64,000 nucleotides of DNA from Asaia sp003994335 (lineage in GTDB: Bacteria; Pseudomonadota; Alphaproteobacteria; Acetobacterales; Acetobacteraceae), in assembly GCF_037151175.1 (NCBI RefSeq), contig NZ_JBBCOR010000002.1, positions 124,001 to 188,000 of the forward strand, given 5' to 3'. The notes beneath the pieces are model-generated. The model was given only the letters and a program-made list of their open reading frames with translations, had not been told where the DNA came from and did no database searches. Position numbers and translations under genes: made by a program. The stretch's first letter is position 1. Every line of letters begins with the position of its first letter. Below, one piece after another: positions 8,961 to 18,071 of this stretch.

Positions 8961-11767
8961 GCAGGGATGACTTCCATTTCGAAGCACTCGACCATGTCGC
9001 CTTCGCGCAGGTCGTTGTAGCCGGCGAAGGAGAGACCGCACTCATAGTTGCGTGCAACTTCCTTGACGTCGTCCTTAAAGCGCTTGAGCTGGCTCAGATC
9101 ACCTTCATGGATCACCACGTTGTCACGCAGCAGACGCACGCCACAGCCACGCTTGACCACGCCCTCGGTGACATAGCAACCCGCGACCTTGCCGACCTTC
9201 GTGATATTGAAGACCTGACGGATCTCGGCGTAACCGAGGAACTTCTCGCGGTGCTTGGGTGCAACCTTGCCCTTGACCAGCTGCTCCACGTCGTCGGTCA
9301 CCTGATAGATGATCGAGTAGTAGCGGATATCCACATCCTCACGCTGGGCCATTTCACGGGCCTGCGTGGTGGCGCGGACGTTGAAGGCCACGATGATGGC
9401 GTTCGATGCCTTGGCCAGCTGAATGTCGCTCTCGGTGATCTGGCCGACAGAAGCGTTCAGCACGCGAATGCGAACCTCCTCATGCTCGAGCTTGAGCACC
9501 GATGCCTCGATCGCCTCGGCAGAGCCCTGCACATCGGCCTTGATGAGCAGCGCGACTTCCTTCTGCTCACCCGCCTGGATGCGGGCCAACATCTGGTCGA
9601 GCGTGCCACGCGCGGCGGCGCGGCCTGCTGCCATCTTGTCCTTCTGCTTGCGCTGACGGAACTCGCAGATCTCGCGAGCGCGGTTCTCGTTCTCGACGAC
9701 CACAAAAGGCTCGCCAGCGCCGGGAACGCCCGTGATACCCAGAAGCTCGACCGGCATGGACGGACCGGCATCCTTGAGCTGGCGTCCCTTGTCGTCCAGC
9801 ATGGCTCGCACGCGGCCCCATTCGGCCCCCGCGACGACGATGTCGGAGCGGTTGAGCGTGCCCTTCTGGACCAGCACCGTCGCCACCGGACCGCGACCGC
9901 GATCCAGACGGCTTTCGATGACCGAACCTTCGGCGACACGGTTCGGATTAGCCTTGAGATCAAGGACTTCCGCCTGAAGCAGGATAGCCTCTTCCAGCTT
10001 GTCCAGCCCGGTACGCTTGAGCGCCGAAACCTCGACATCCTGCACGTCGCCGCCAAGGGCTTCGACCACGATCTCGTGGCTCAGCAGAGCCTGACGCACA
10101 CGGTCTGGGTTGGCACCCGGCTTGTCCATCTTGTTGATCGCCACGATGATCGGGGCATCGGCAGCCTTGGCATGCTTGATGGCCTCGATCGTCTGCGGCA
10201 TCACACCGTCATCGGCAGCCACCACGAGCACGACCACATCGGTGACCGAAGCACCGCGGGCGCGCATCGACGTGAAGGCTTCGTGACCCGGCGTGTCGAC
10301 AAAGGTGATCTTAGCACCGCTGGGCACGGTCACCTGATAGGCGCCGATATGCTGGGTAATGCCACCGGCTTCGCCCGCGGCCACATCCGTGGTGCGCAGC
10401 GCGTCGAGCAACGAGGTCTTGCCGTGGTCAACATGGCCCATGACGGTCACGACCGGAGCGCGTGTCACGAGATCTTCCTCGCGATCTTCCACACCCTCGA
10501 TGCCCAGCTCGACGTCGCTTTCGGCAACGCGGCGGACACGATGGCCGAATTCACTGATGACCAGCTCGGCCGTGTCGGCATCGATGAGCTGCGTGGCCGT
10601 AGCCATCACACCCATCTTCATGAGCGCTTTGACCACTTCGGCCTGACGCAGCGCCATACGGTTGGCAAGTTCAGCCACCGTGATGGATTCCGGCAGGATC
10701 ACGTCACGCACCACGCGGACCTGATCCGCGCGCAGGCGCTCGAGCTCGGCCTGGCGGCGCTCACGATCACGCTGACGGCGAACCGAAGCGAGCGAACGTG
10801 TCTTGTCGTCGTCTCCCTCGATTGCGGCGCGCACGTCGATACGGCCGGAACGACGGGAATCCCCGCTCTTCTTTGGAGCCGCGGGGGCACCACGACGCGG
10901 CGGTGCGGCAGGAGCACGACGCGGACCAGCGCGGCGGTCATCCTCCGTCTCGGTCCCCGTTCCGGCACCGCCACGACGCAGATGCAGCGTCTCGTTACGC
11001 GGCGCGGGCGCAGCCGAACCCGATGCAGGCGCAGGCTTGGGCGTGACGGGACGCGGTGCCATGACAGCGCGTTCAGCCAGCGGCCGCAGACGCTCCATCG
11101 GAGCGGCAAGCTGGACGCCACCGGTACGACGGGCGGTATCGGCCGCTTCTAGCGGCGCACGTCGGGCAGCCTCTTCACGCTCGCGCTCAGCGGCACGCGC
11201 CTTGCGCTGCTCTTCCAGCGCTTCCTGCTTTGCCTGATCCTCGGCAGCAGCGGCCATCTGTTTTTCGTGCTCTTCCGCTTCACGGATCGCTTCGACCTCG
11301 CGAGCCGCGGCTTCGGCACGGGCTTCCTCTTCACGCTTTGCCTCTTCGGCAGCGGAGAGAATGCGAATCTTTTCCTCTTCGAGACGCGCGGCCTCGCGGG
11401 CTGCTTCCTTGCGCTGCTCTTCGAGCACACGCTGGCGGATCGCGAGTTCAGCCGGGGTCAGGGCACGACCTGCACCTGCACGACCGCCACGACCGCCCGC
11501 GGCACCACGACCGTCCTTGCGCTCAGTTGTCTCGCGCTTCTTGCGCACTTCCACCTGGACCACCTTCGAGCGGCCGTGGCTGAAGCTCTGACGCACAGAG
11601 CCTGCGTCTACCGTCCGCCCGAGTTCCATGCGCCCGCCCGGACGCAGGGACAGACGTCCCTTACCCTGGTCACCCTGAGCCTGGGCGCCCTGATCCTGGA
11701 CATTCTGGCCATCTGTCTGACCGCCCTGAGCCTGAGTGCCCTGGTTCCGTTCGTTGCCTTCGCTCAT
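8957..11767 (-). CDS. infB: Translation initiation factor IF-2
   Basis: IF-2 is the GTPase that delivers initiator tRNA to the 30S subunit. The 936-residue protein has a long low-complexity N-terminus rich in Ala, Glu, Arg and Gln (about residues 60-330, probably coiled or disordered). It is followed by an IF2-N helix region and the G domain with GHVDHGKT, DTPGHEAFT and NKMDK. Domains II-IV end the protein. It overlaps ylxR by 4 bp upstream and rbfA by ATGA downstream, as expected for a tightly coupled operon. The N-terminal length is typical of Acetobacteraceae-type IF-2. Confidence 0.98.
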   Translation of the reverse strand: MSEGNERNQGTQAQGGQTDGQNVQDQGAQAQGDQGKGRLSLRPGGRMELGRTVDAGSVRQSFSHGRSKVVQVEVRKKRETTERKDGRGAAGGRGGRAGAGRALTPAELAIRQRVLEEQRKEAAREAARLEEEKIRILSAAEEAKREEEARAEAAAREVEAIREAEEHEKQMAAAAEDQAKQEALEEQRKARAAEREREEAARRAPLEAADTARRTGGVQLAAPMERLRPLAERAVMAPRPVTPKPAPASGSAAPAPRNETLHLRRGGAGTGTETEDDRRAGPRRAPAAPPRRGAPAAPKKSGDSRRSGRIDVRAAIEGDDDKTRSLASVRRQRDRERRQAELERLRADQVRVVRDVILPESITVAELANRMALRQAEVVKALMKMGVMATATQLIDADTAELVISEFGHRVRRVAESDVELGIEGVEDREEDLVTRAPVVTVMGHVDHGKTSLLDALRTTDVAAGEAGGITQHIGAYQVTVPSGAKITFVDTPGHEAFTSMRARGASVTDVVVLVVAADDGVMPQTIEAIKHAKAADAPIIVAINKMDKPGANPDRVRQALLSHEIVVEALGGDVQDVEVSALKRTGLDKLEEAILLQAEVLDLKANPNRVAEGSVIESRLDRGRGPVATVLVQKGTLNRSDIVVAGAEWGRVRAMLDDKGRQLKDAGPSMPVELLGITGVPGAGEPFVVVENENRAREICEFRQRKQKDKMAAGRAAARGTLDQMLARIQAGEQKEVALLIKADVQGSAEAIEASVLKLEHEEVRIRVLNASVGQITESDIQLAKASNAIIVAFNVRATTQAREMAQREDVDIRYYSIIYQVTDDVEQLVKGKVAPKHREKFLGYAEIRQVFNITKVGKVAGCYVTEGVVKRGCGVRLLRDNVVIHEGDLSQLKRFKDDVKEVARNYECGLSFAGYNDLREGDMVECFEMEVIPA

Positions 11768-12543
11768 ATACCTGCCTGTTCCCGTCCGAGCCGCCCCTGG
11801 TGCGGCTCAGGAACCAACCCATCGGTCAGCCCCAAAAATCGTTCATGCTCAGCCATCAGACGCTGCGCCAGCGCCCCGGGCGCTATCACAACATAGACCG
11901 CATGTTCCCGCCCGAATGCCGTCGCGAGCATCTGGGCCGGTAACGTCAGTACCGGAAGCTTGTTGTTTCCCGATATCAGACGCCGCAACTCATCCGGGCT
12001 TCCGCCCGATCCCTGGATCACCAGCCCTGCCTTGCCGGCGGCAATCCATTCGCGACACTTAACAAACCCACAGAGAGCCTGACCGGCCCGGCGCGCGAGC
12101 CCCAGCCCCTGCACCAGCCGCGCTTCTATTCCTGAAACCAGTACCTGCGCAATATCCTCAGGCACCTTTACCGGCTGACGCGCTGCTCTGGAGAACAGAT
12201 GACGCGTCCGCGCGGTTTCTAGCACATCCCGGTTGGCGCTCAACCAGATTCCCCGCCCTGGCAGCTTTACCGCCAGATCGGGGACGACCGTGCCATCCGG
12301 CGCGATGACAAAACGCAGCATTCCATCGGGATTTCCGCTCTTGCGGGTCACGATGCAGCGCCGCTGCGGCCCCTTCTCGTCATCGAGTTCGATCAGATCG
12401 ACATCGGTTTCGGAGTCGGGACTCGGTGTGCGTGTTTCGTGGAGCTCAGACGTCGGAAGCCTCCCCTTCCTCGGGGGCTTCCTCGGCCTGCTCACCGTCG
12501 AACCAGTGGGCACGCGCTGCCATGATGATCTCATTGGCAGCAT
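11764..12543 (-). CDS. YlxR (DUF448) - L7Ae-like RNA-binding fusion protein
   Basis: An N-terminal YlxR/DUF448 domain (RRCIVTRKSGNPDGMLRFVIAPDG, then PGRGIWLSANRDVLETA) is joined to an L7Ae/YlxQ-like domain (ARRAGQALCGFVKCREWIAAGKAGLVIQGSGGSPD). This two-domain form sits between nusA and infB in many alphaproteobacteria and is thought to bind RNA or nucleoid; the exact role is unsettled. The start is uncertain. No ATG, GTG or TTG occurs in frame between the nusA stop and the conserved domain, so translation must begin inside the nusA 3' end: ATG at 12543 or 12534, or GTG at 12513 or 12492. It overlaps infB by 4 bp. Confidence 0.88.
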   Translation of the reverse strand: MLPMRSSWQRVPTGSTVSRPRKPPRKGRLPTSELHETRTPSPDSETDVDLIELDDEKGPQRRCIVTRKSGNPDGMLRFVIAPDGTVVPDLAVKLPGRGIWLSANRDVLETARTRHLFSRAARQPVKVPEDIAQVLVSGIEARLVQGLGLARRAGQALCGFVKCREWIAAGKAGLVIQGSGGSPDELRRLISGNNKLPVLTLPAQMLATAFGREHAVYVVIAPGALAQRLMAEHERFLGLTDGLVPEPHQGRLGREQAGI

Positions 12544-13990
12544 CTTCGTCTATATTGTCACTACCCAGCATTTCGACAAGTTCATCGCCAGCCAGATCAG
12601 CCAGATCGTCGAGGGTTTTCACGCCCTTCTCACCCAGGGTGACCAGCATGGCATTGGTGAAGACGCCCAGCTCGGCAATCGAATCCTCGACTCCCAATCC
12701 GCGACGCTTGTCATCCAGCTCCTGCTCCTTCTGCACGAGGAATTCCTCGGCACGGCGCATCAGCTCTTCTGCCACGCTTTCATCAAACCCTTCGATCGCA
12801 TGCAGTTCATCGGGATCGGCGTAGGCCAGTTCCTCGATGGTGTGGAAGCCCTCGGTGACGAGCAGGCCTGCGATCACGTCATCGACATCAAGCGCATCGA
12901 CGAAGAGCTGGGTGCGCTTGCGGAATTCTTCCTGACGACGTTCCGATTCCTCGGCTTCAGTCAGGATATCGATATCCCAGCGCGTGAGCTGGCTGGCCAG
13001 ACGTACATTCTGGCCACGACGACCGATTGCCAGGGAGAGCTGTTCGTTCGGAACAACCACTTCCACGCGACCGGCCTCTTCATCCATGACCACCTTGGTC
13101 ACTTCTGCGGGGGCCAGGGCGTTCACCACGAAGGTGGCGGCCTGCGGGCTCCAGGGGATGATGTCGATCTTCTCGCCCTGCAGCTCGGCCACAACCGCCT
13201 GGACACGGGAGCCGCGCATACCAACGCAGGCGCCGACCGGGTCAATCGAGGCGTCCTTGGACACGACGGCCATCTTGGCACGCGATCCGGGATCACGGGC
13301 AACAGCCTTGATCTCGATGATACCGTCGTAGATCTCAGGCACTTCCTGCGCGAACAGTTTGGCCAGGAAGGCGGGGTGGGTGCGGCTCAGGAAGATCTGC
13401 GGGCCGCGTGTCTCGTCGCGCACGTCGTAGATATAGGCGCGCACGCGATCGGAATTGCGGAAAGACTCGCGCGGGATCAGCTCGTCACGACGCAGCAGCG
13501 CCTCGGTATGGCCGATCTCGACCATGAGGTTACCGTATTCCGTGCGCTTGACCGTGCCGTTGACGATCTCGCCCACGCGGTCCTTGAATTCGTTGTACTG
13601 CTTCTTGCGCTCATATTCGCGCACGCGCTGCACGATGACCTGCTTGGCGGTCTGGGCGGCGATACGTCCGAAATCGATGGGCGGCAGCGGGTCGACCAGA
13701 TGCTCGCCAAGCTTGATTTCGGGTTGGAACTTCACAGCAATGGTGAGCGGGATCTGGGTATCCTCATTCTCGACCGTCTCGACCACTTCGGTCCAGCGCG
13801 AGAGACGCACCTCGCCGGAGCGGCGATCGATCGTCGCGCGGATATCCTTCTCATGGCCATATTTGGCGCGCCCTGCCTTCTGGATGGCCTGCTCCATCGC
13901 CTCCAGCACTTCTTCACGATCGATGTTCTTTTCACGCGAAACAGCGTCTGCCACCAGAAGCAGCTCAGGACGGGTAACGGAGGTGTCCAT
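12446..13990 (-). CDS. nusA: Transcription termination/antitermination factor NusA
   Basis: NusA binds RNA polymerase and nascent RNA, modulating pausing, termination and rRNA antitermination. The 514 residues show the N-terminal polymerase-binding domain, an S1 domain (about 135-200, IVNGTVKRTEYGNLMVEIG) and tandem KH domains with DPVGACVGMRGSRVQAV and AIGRRGQNVRLA. Acidic C-terminal helical repeats (LAYADPDELHAIEGFDE) follow. It starts 111 nt after rimP; the ylxR frame begins inside its 3' end. Length and domain order are normal. Confidence 0.98.
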   Translation of the reverse strand: MDTSVTRPELLLVADAVSREKNIDREEVLEAMEQAIQKAGRAKYGHEKDIRATIDRRSGEVRLSRWTEVVETVENEDTQIPLTIAVKFQPEIKLGEHLVDPLPPIDFGRIAAQTAKQVIVQRVREYERKKQYNEFKDRVGEIVNGTVKRTEYGNLMVEIGHTEALLRRDELIPRESFRNSDRVRAYIYDVRDETRGPQIFLSRTHPAFLAKLFAQEVPEIYDGIIEIKAVARDPGSRAKMAVVSKDASIDPVGACVGMRGSRVQAVVAELQGEKIDIIPWSPQAATFVVNALAPAEVTKVVMDEEAGRVEVVVPNEQLSLAIGRRGQNVRLASQLTRWDIDILTEAEESERRQEEFRKRTQLFVDALDVDDVIAGLLVTEGFHTIEELAYADPDELHAIEGFDESVAEELMRRAEEFLVQKEQELDDKRRGLGVEDSIAELGVFTNAMLVTLGEKGVKTLDDLADLAGDELVEMLGSDNIDEDAANEIIMAARAHWFDGEQAEEAPEEGEASDV

Positions 13991-14101
13991 CAGACGAAAT
14001 CCTCAAATACGGAGCGCGATGCCGCGCAGACCAGCAGAAACGGAATAAGCGGTAAACTCGGTATGTCCAGTTATGGGCGTACCGGAACTCGGTGCGCCAG
14101 A

Positions 14102-14728
14102 TCAGTGTGTCTTGCGCCCCGGCTTCGTCCCCTTGCCAGGCTTGGCCGGGTTGAGCCTCGGCGTCTTGCGACGCGGCGCTTCCTCTTCTTCTGCCCCTTC
14201 TTCCTCGGACGCAATGCCCATCATGGCGGCACTGGCCTCGATCAGGGCATCAGTCAGGACGAGGCGCGCCTTGCGAATGGTGTCAACCGGAAGAACGGCT
14301 TCCTCGCCGTCGTCCAGACGGATTACGGCAGAGTTCTCGCGCGTGCCGGTGATGATGCCGGAGAAACGCTTGCGTCCGTTGAGAGGCAGATCCAGTTCGG
14401 CCTTCACCAGATGGCCGGCAAACCGGTCCCAGTCCTTGAGGCGCGTCAGAGGGCGATCGATCCCGGCGGAGGAAACCTCGAGCGTCCAGGCGCCCGGAAT
14501 CGGATCGTCCACATCCAGCACAGCACCGACGGCGTGGCTGATCTGCTCGCAATCCTCGATGCCGATAAGCGACCCATCGGCGCGATCCGCCATGATCTGG
14601 ATGGTAGGCGTCTCGCGGCCCAGCACGCTCAGGCGCACGAGCTCGTAACCGAGATCGGTCAGGGTCGGCTCGATCTGCTGCGCAATGCGCGCTTCAAGAC
14701 CGTTCAGGCTGGGAATTTCTATGGCCAA
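14102..14728 (-). CDS. rimP: Ribosome maturation factor RimP
   Basis: RimP is needed for 30S subunit maturation. The 208-residue protein has the N-terminal domain (ELVRLSVLGRETPTIQIMADRADG, then EDCEQISHAVGAVLDVDDPIPGAWTLEVSSAGIDRPLT) and the SH3-like C-terminal domain. A basic, Lys/Pro-rich tail (about residues 180-208) is common in this group. It is the first gene of the minus-strand operon, so the operon promoter should lie in 14729-14956. Confidence 0.95.
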   Translation of the reverse strand: MAIEIPSLNGLEARIAQQIEPTLTDLGYELVRLSVLGRETPTIQIMADRADGSLIGIEDCEQISHAVGAVLDVDDPIPGAWTLEVSSAGIDRPLTRLKDWDRFAGHLVKAELDLPLNGRKRFSGIITGTRENSAVIRLDDGEEAVLPVDTIRKARLVLTDALIEASAAMMGIASEEEGAEEEEAPRRKTPRLNPAKPGKGTKPGRKTH

Positions 14729-14956
14729 GACAAAAAAGGCGGCCGGTCAAGGCCACCCCCCGATAAGACGAAAGATGAAAGGAATACCGGCTGTGTAGGC
14801 CAATGTCCGGTCAGATGCAAGACTCGTAGCATACGCCGATCTTCGGACCTGCGAACCACGCCACATGGCGTCACCGCGAAAGCGTAACTCTTGATTACAC
14901 TCCTCATGTAACACGCCTCTTGCCCAGACGCTTCTAATCCTGTCACACTTGACCCA
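14729..14956. other. Divergent intergenic region, rimP / envelope AAA cluster
   Basis: These 228 bp separate rimP from the divergent plus-strand cluster and should hold both promoters. A CTTGAT hexamer is visible near 14890, but I could not assign a convincing -10. No tRNA or strong hairpin was recognised. Confidence 0.4.
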
Positions 14957-15604
14957 ATGAACGACACCCCCGAGCCACAACTCAGACCGCTTCTCGACGG
15001 GTCGGGTAACTCTGTCCGACAATCCGACAATGAGCGTATGAGCCTGACCCCCAAGCTTGTGATGGCGACCGCCGTCATGGCTGCGTGTCTGGGCGGCGTC
15101 ATATGGAACAAATCATCTTCTACTTCAGCGCCGCCATCGTCTTCTCTCACCTCTGCAATGCAGGCAGAGCAACCTAATGCGGAGCCTCAGATCCGTCCGG
15201 ATGCCATGCATTTCGACACGCAATTCGCGCTCGTCCCGACGGACAAGGCCGCATCAGCGCTCGCCTCGACCGGTTTTGACGAGCAACAGCGCGCCCAGAT
15301 CCTGGCTGCGGTTAAAAATAGACGTATGCGCCTCGTCCGCATGCCGATTGCGCAGGTTTCCGGCGCCATCGGACAGTCGGTCGCCATCACCTCAGGTGGA
15401 TTGAGGCAGAACTTGGTGCTCAAACCTGATCTGCAATCGGTCGTTCTGCCAATCTACCTAGCTGGAGAAGTCACGATCGATCCCCTGACCCCACCGCCGA
15501 CAGGAGGTCTGGGAACGGGTATCCTGACCACCCTCGGACCGCAGATCCTGCCGCTCATTACGAGCCTCAACCAGCAGATTGTCCTGGACGTTATCGTACA
15601 ATGA
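14957..15604 (+). CDS. Unrecognised single-span envelope protein, first gene of AAA+ cluster
   Basis: I do not recognise this 215-residue protein. It has a short polar N-terminus and one hydrophobic segment (LVMATAVMAACLGGVIW, about residues 35-51). A Ser/Pro/Gln-rich linker leads to a C-terminal domain of about 130 residues with alternating hydrophobic strands (RLVRMPIAQVSGAIGQSVAI, VVLPIYLAGEVTIDPL), probably periplasmic. An ATG at 15038 (residue 28) would still retain the membrane segment. Its TGA overlaps the ATG of the following AAA+ ATPase, so the two are surely co-translated. It resembles an accessory or substrate-facing partner of that ATPase, which is inference from context. Confidence 0.72.
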   Translation: MNDTPEPQLRPLLDGSGNSVRQSDNERMSLTPKLVMATAVMAACLGGVIWNKSSSTSAPPSSSLTSAMQAEQPNAEPQIRPDAMHFDTQFALVPTDKAASALASTGFDEQQRAQILAAVKNRRMRLVRMPIAQVSGAIGQSVAITSGGLRQNLVLKPDLQSVVLPIYLAGEVTIDPLTPPPTGGLGTGILTTLGPQILPLITSLNQQIVLDVIVQ

Positions 15605-16869
15605 AAGCCCTGCTGCCCGCCCTAAACCGTCTCATGCCCGTGATGATGGTTATCTTCCTGATCCTCGCGAGCATTCAGGCTGCCGTCTCGCTCCATCTCT
15701 CCGGTGGGATGCTGATTCGCTTTCTCTCCTGGGCGAGAGACGCCTACCTTCCTGTTGCGGGGTTCGCAGCTTTCCTCACTGTTTCCGGCCTCCTTTACGA
15801 AGTTCGTTCCGCAAAATTGGCCCGCAAGGGACTTCGTCGTCGCAAAGGCTTTGTCATGGATATTCTCGCCCGCCTCACAAACCGCGTCGCTCTCGAGGAG
15901 CTTCTGGCCCAGGAGCAGAAGGAGGTCGCGATTAACGCCGAAGAACTTGCCGCCGGCCTGCGCGCGAAGGTGGTGGGGCAGGATCAGGTCTGCGAGGACA
16001 TTGCGCAGCAGTTGCGTAGACGTCTGGCGCTGACAGTCCGCAACAAGCCCGTCGGGATCTTCCTGCTGGCGGGGCCACCAGGGACAGGTAAGACTTATCT
16101 CGCTAAGCAGATTGCGCGCCAGATGGAGCGGCCCCTCCTGCATTTCGACATGACCCAGATGTCGAGCCCGCACGCTGCCACCATGCTCTTCGGTTCACCG
16201 AAAGGCTATGTGGGCTCCGACAGCTTTGGCAAACTCACTGGAGGGCTGCAGGAAAAGCCCGATGCTATCGTTCTGCTGGACGAGATCGAAAAGGCGCATC
16301 CCGACGTCTTCAAGAAGTTCCTTACAGCATGGAATGATGGCCATGTTACCGAGGCTTCCACCGGCGCTCAGATCTCAACAACCCGCGCCATCTTCATGCT
16401 GACCTCGAATATTGCCACCGAGGCCCTGACAGAAATCGCAGATCGACTTCATGACGACGCTGATCGTATGCGCGCGGAATCGACAGAGGCCCTGCGCAAG
16501 GCCGGCTTTGCGCCTGAGGTGCTCAACCGCCTCGACCGCATCTTCGTCTTCCGCCAGTTGCGCGATCTTGATCTGGCGCGTGTAGCCGCCCTTGAGATTG
16601 AAGCCATGATCAAGGGCTATGGCCTCAATGTCGAGGCGGGTGGCATCGACGCCTATCTCCTGTTCCAGCTCATGCAGCGGCAGCAAAAGCTCGGTGCCGG
16701 AGCTTCCGCCCGTGATCTTGTTCGCTCCATCGAGGATATGGTGAGCGAGAGCCTGATTCTCGCGCGCCAGAACGATGCGAAGCTTGTCCGCCTCGTCATG
16801 GGAAATGACGGGGTCAAGGCCGAGATCGCCGATGACAGCAAATCCCTTACAGCTCGCCTGAGCCCCTGA
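15601..16869 (+). CDS. Membrane-anchored AAA+ ATPase, ClpA/ClpB D2-like
   Basis: The 422-residue protein has two N-terminal hydrophobic spans (about 12-34 and 47-67) and a basic stretch. A single AAA+ module then follows: Walker A GPPGTGKT (158-165), pore loop GYVG (202-205), Walker B IVLLDE (223-228), sensor-1 MLTSN (266-270) and the LNRLDRIFVF arginine-finger region. A ClpB-type C-terminal lid with a GASARDL sensor-2-like site ends it. Clp/Hsp100 ATPases thread proteins through a hexameric pore. No ClpP-docking IGF/IGL loop and no protease domain are visible, so a disaggregase, remodelling or secretion-motor role is more likely than proteolysis. It overlaps the upstream gene by ATGA and is followed by two more envelope proteins. 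Confidence 0.88.
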   Translation: MKALLPALNRLMPVMMVIFLILASIQAAVSLHLSGGMLIRFLSWARDAYLPVAGFAAFLTVSGLLYEVRSAKLARKGLRRRKGFVMDILARLTNRVALEELLAQEQKEVAINAEELAAGLRAKVVGQDQVCEDIAQQLRRRLALTVRNKPVGIFLLAGPPGTGKTYLAKQIARQMERPLLHFDMTQMSSPHAATMLFGSPKGYVGSDSFGKLTGGLQEKPDAIVLLDEIEKAHPDVFKKFLTAWNDGHVTEASTGAQISTTRAIFMLTSNIATEALTEIADRLHDDADRMRAESTEALRKAGFAPEVLNRLDRIFVFRQLRDLDLARVAALEIEAMIKGYGLNVEAGGIDAYLLFQLMQRQQKLGAGASARDLVRSIEDMVSESLILARQNDAKLVRLVMGNDGVKAEIADDSKSLTARLSP

Positions 16870-16892
16870 TCGCAATCGGGACCATAAAAACA

Positions 16893-17864
16893 GTGTCAGC
16901 TTTTCCCCGCTTGTGGCGCCGGGCGCCTGTCTGGCGACTCACGATCTACGTGATGATCGTCTTCACAGTTCTTGGCTTGCTTTTTCCAATGCCCTGGATG
17001 CTTGCTAAAGCACCTTGGTTAAGCCGGATACCGGGTATGCAGCCTCCCGCAGGCACAGCGTTGCCTCAGGCTCAGGCCTCTGCGGACGGAAACGCTTCTG
17101 CCCCGCAGGGAAACCCTGGACAACAGGATGCGCCTGACAACGGGACAAATCGCCTAATCGCCCCGGATATCACAACCGCCATGGTCGGTTCGATCCCGTT
17201 TGGCGGTCACACCCTGCCGCTGCCTGCCGGAATCTGGCATCCCGTGCTGACAGGTCAGTACGGGCCCGGTGGGCAGATGCTGATCAATATCCTGGTCAGA
17301 ACCGATCGCGGGGTCGTCACAGGCGTCATCGTGGCTCGCACAGCCACCGAGCAATTGCCTATCGACATCGTGCAGCAGGCCACCAGCCACTGCCATGACG
17401 ACCGCAATTACAGCGCGCAGATATTCGCTGATCGCGCTGACGGTCGTAGTGAATGCGCCTTCGTCGCCAACGCGGTCATGGGACCCAACGGCGTCATCTC
17501 GTCTGACGAACTGATCCAGCTCGCGTTCAAGCGTCTCTCGGCCCTCGGCTTTCCCATGCCTTCGCTCTTCATCGTCGCCAACTGGATTCAGAGCAGCGGG
17601 GCAATGGATAGCAACAAGGGCACCTCGGCTGTCACCTATCTGCTTTCCCCGACGAAGACCGGGACGGTGCAGCTTCTTGCTCCCCAACCCTATTGGGATA
17701 AGGCAACCCTCGCTCAGGTACCGAGCGCAGAAACCTTCGTACGCAAGACAGATCGGTGGCTTAACCAGTGGATACCGTTGCTCAGGCGCTACATGACGCA
17801 GGATACCACGACAACCCCCGTGCCAGTCGATTTGTCTCGTGATCCAGCGGCACCACCGCAATAA
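16893..17864 (+). CDS. Unrecognised membrane-anchored envelope protein
   Basis: This 323-residue protein is not recognised. A cytoplasmic basic N-terminus precedes one membrane span (about residues 16-38). A Pro/Gln/Ala/Asn-rich linker (about 50-88) leads to a folded domain of about 220 residues, likely periplasmic, with GSIPFGGHTLPLPAG, two Cys (SHCHDDRN and SECAF) that could pair, and a polar C-terminus. The start is GTG with only GGGA about 12 nt upstream. The gene begins 23 nt after the AAA+ gene and shares its N-in/periplasmic-out design with the first gene of the cluster. A role as partner of the ATPase is inference. Confidence 0.72.
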   Translation: MSAFPRLWRRAPVWRLTIYVMIVFTVLGLLFPMPWMLAKAPWLSRIPGMQPPAGTALPQAQASADGNASAPQGNPGQQDAPDNGTNRLIAPDITTAMVGSIPFGGHTLPLPAGIWHPVLTGQYGPGGQMLINILVRTDRGVVTGVIVARTATEQLPIDIVQQATSHCHDDRNYSAQIFADRADGRSECAFVANAVMGPNGVISSDELIQLAFKRLSALGFPMPSLFIVANWIQSSGAMDSNKGTSAVTYLLSPTKTGTVQLLAPQPYWDKATLAQVPSAETFVRKTDRWLNQWIPLLRRYMTQDTTTTPVPVDLSRDPAAPPQ

Positions 17865-18071
17865 GGCCTTTTTGTTGTAGTAGCCTCGGATTGGGCGCGA
17901 CTGGGGAGGCGGCATCCGTTGCCCATGCTGAATGGGCTCCCACCAATGCACACGATCAGACGCGCCAAAAGAATTCCTCCAAAAAAAAACCACTCGCGTT
18001 GCCTCTTTTATTGCCTCTATCTCAACATCTTCTGCCATCCTGTCCTGCAATACGGACAGGATCTGACACTC

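Noticed and set aside
8897..14887. Very long plus-strand open frames (751 and 884 codons) opposite infB, nusA and rimP
   Set aside because: They are exact antisense shadows of well-identified housekeeping genes in GC-rich DNA, have no family signatures and no ribosome-binding sites.
14800..14956. Possible tRNA or small RNA upstream of rimP
   Set aside because: I could not fold a cloverleaf or find T-loop/anticodon consensus; left as a promoter region only.
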